DNA from: Verrucomicrobiaceae bacterium
GTDB taxonomy: Bacteria; Verrucomicrobiota; Verrucomicrobiia; Verrucomicrobiales; Verrucomicrobiaceae
Direction of reading: 5' to 3'
Length of the DNA stretch: 64,000 bases
Assembly: GCA_027490195.1 (NCBI GenBank)
Contig: JAIXYN010000008.1
Coordinates: 85,936 to 149,935 of the forward strand
Numbering within the stretch: the first letter of the stretch is position 1; each line of letters starts with the position of its first letter. The position numbers were made by a program, and so were the translations under genes. Positions 63,575 to 64,000 of the stretch are shown piece after piece. The notes beneath the pieces are model-generated. The model was given only the letters and a program-made list of their open reading frames with translations, did no database searches and was not told the DNA's origin.

Positions 63575-64000
63575 AGTTGTGCGGTGCAGAACCCGTCAAA
63601 TGGTTTCGGCATTGCAAGACTTGAGCAGAAACAGCCGCACCCCTGTGCTTTTCTCTACCAGCCCCGTTTCGCTTACTGTCTTGAGGCGTCCAGATGATTC
63701 GCCGACCATCTTATAACCAGGACAGTTGAAAATGAGTCTGAAGGAACAGGTCTGTTTTCCAAGCAGAGCATCAGGCCCGGCGCTCCATGCTGGGACGTAG
63801 GATGGACGTGGCGATAGCCCGTCCGTCCATGAGCGTGGGGCAAACGTCTTGAGCCTGCGAGCGTTCGGGCAGCCTTGAGCGCTGGGGCGTGCGAACGTCC
63901 TCGCAGTCGGGCGGTTTGGCGGAGTGAGCGCTGGAGCGTGGGCGGTCCTCGACGCCAAACACGACCGACCTACGTTCCAGAAAGCACGCATGTCCTCTCA
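63575..64000. other. non-coding end region with short imperfect repeats
   Basis: 426 bases downstream of the hybrid kinase. From about 63,865 it contains related segments, for example GAGCGCTGGGGCGTG near 63,877 and GAGCGCTGGAGCGTG near 63,926, each followed by a GTCCTCG and a GC-rich tract. Open frames here read as low-complexity Arg/Pro/Ala/Ser and match no family. It resembles dispersed intergenic repeat DNA. Confidence 0.4.

Noticed and set aside
63596..63991. 131-codon minus-strand open frame at the window end
   Set aside because: Composition is Arg/Pro/Ala/Ser-rich and follows the imperfect DNA repeats; no motif, no ribosome-binding site.

Overview
The window looks like chromosomal DNA of a GC-rich Gram-negative bacterium of the Planctomycetes-Verrucomicrobia-Chlamydiae group, most likely a Verrucomicrobium/Prosthecobacter-like verrucomicrobium. 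This is an inference from gene content: an ECF sigma factor translationally coupled to a Ser/Thr kinase, a giant protein with an N-terminal LEPR-XLL-type motif, a pyruvate phosphate dikinase, a lysine/alanine-rich histone-H1-like tail, a PL10 pectate lyase, PulG-like prepilins and many secreted enzymes. There is no phage, IS element, CRISPR array or rRNA operon.

Layout. 0-27 kb is ordinary housekeeping and metabolism: recQ, an SGNH hydrolase, a creatininase-family amidohydrolase and a small membrane protein on the minus strand; a PL10 pectate lyase; trigger factor; an Smr protein; a SulP anion transporter coupled to an M50-CBS protease and followed by a beta-propeller protein; a six-gene minus-strand run (DUF2452-like protein, AvtA-like aminotransferase, MidA-like methyltransferase, conserved unknown protein, PLDc_N-like membrane protein, OB-fold/HD hydrolase); a lipoprotein; ppdK with an in-frame KA-rich tail; a prepilin; nuoD-nuoE; a TPM-like membrane protein; a CPBP protease; and tRNA-Leu(UAG).

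27-54 kb is the outstanding region, one minus-strand operon. In transcription order it encodes a TolC-like outer-membrane channel, a periplasmic HlyD-like adaptor, a GAF-domain membrane-anchored HlyD adaptor, a PqqD-like/M50 zinc protease/HlyD fusion, a shortened SecA-like ATPase, and a 5,953-residue cell-surface protein (LEPR-XLL-type N-terminus, DUF4347-like domain, about 13 beta-repeat units, a long beta-rich middle and a C-terminal RTX-like block). No ABC transporter is present. The arrangement suggests a dedicated export machine in which a SecA-like motor takes the place of the type I ABC exporter, carrying its substrate gene at the end of the operon. This is the best candidate for an undescribed system here.

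54-64 kb is regulatory: the ECF sigma/Ser-Thr kinase pair directly upstream of the secretion operon, a histidine-kinase-like protein with an eroded ATP-binding domain and a receiver, and, divergently, a stand-alone receiver protein plus a 1,383-residue PAS/GAF hybrid histidine kinase. The last 0.4 kb is non-coding with short imperfect repeats.

Coordinates for starts were adjusted to internal ATG (or TTG) codons where family alignment, Shine-Dalgarno spacing or gene overlap supported it.
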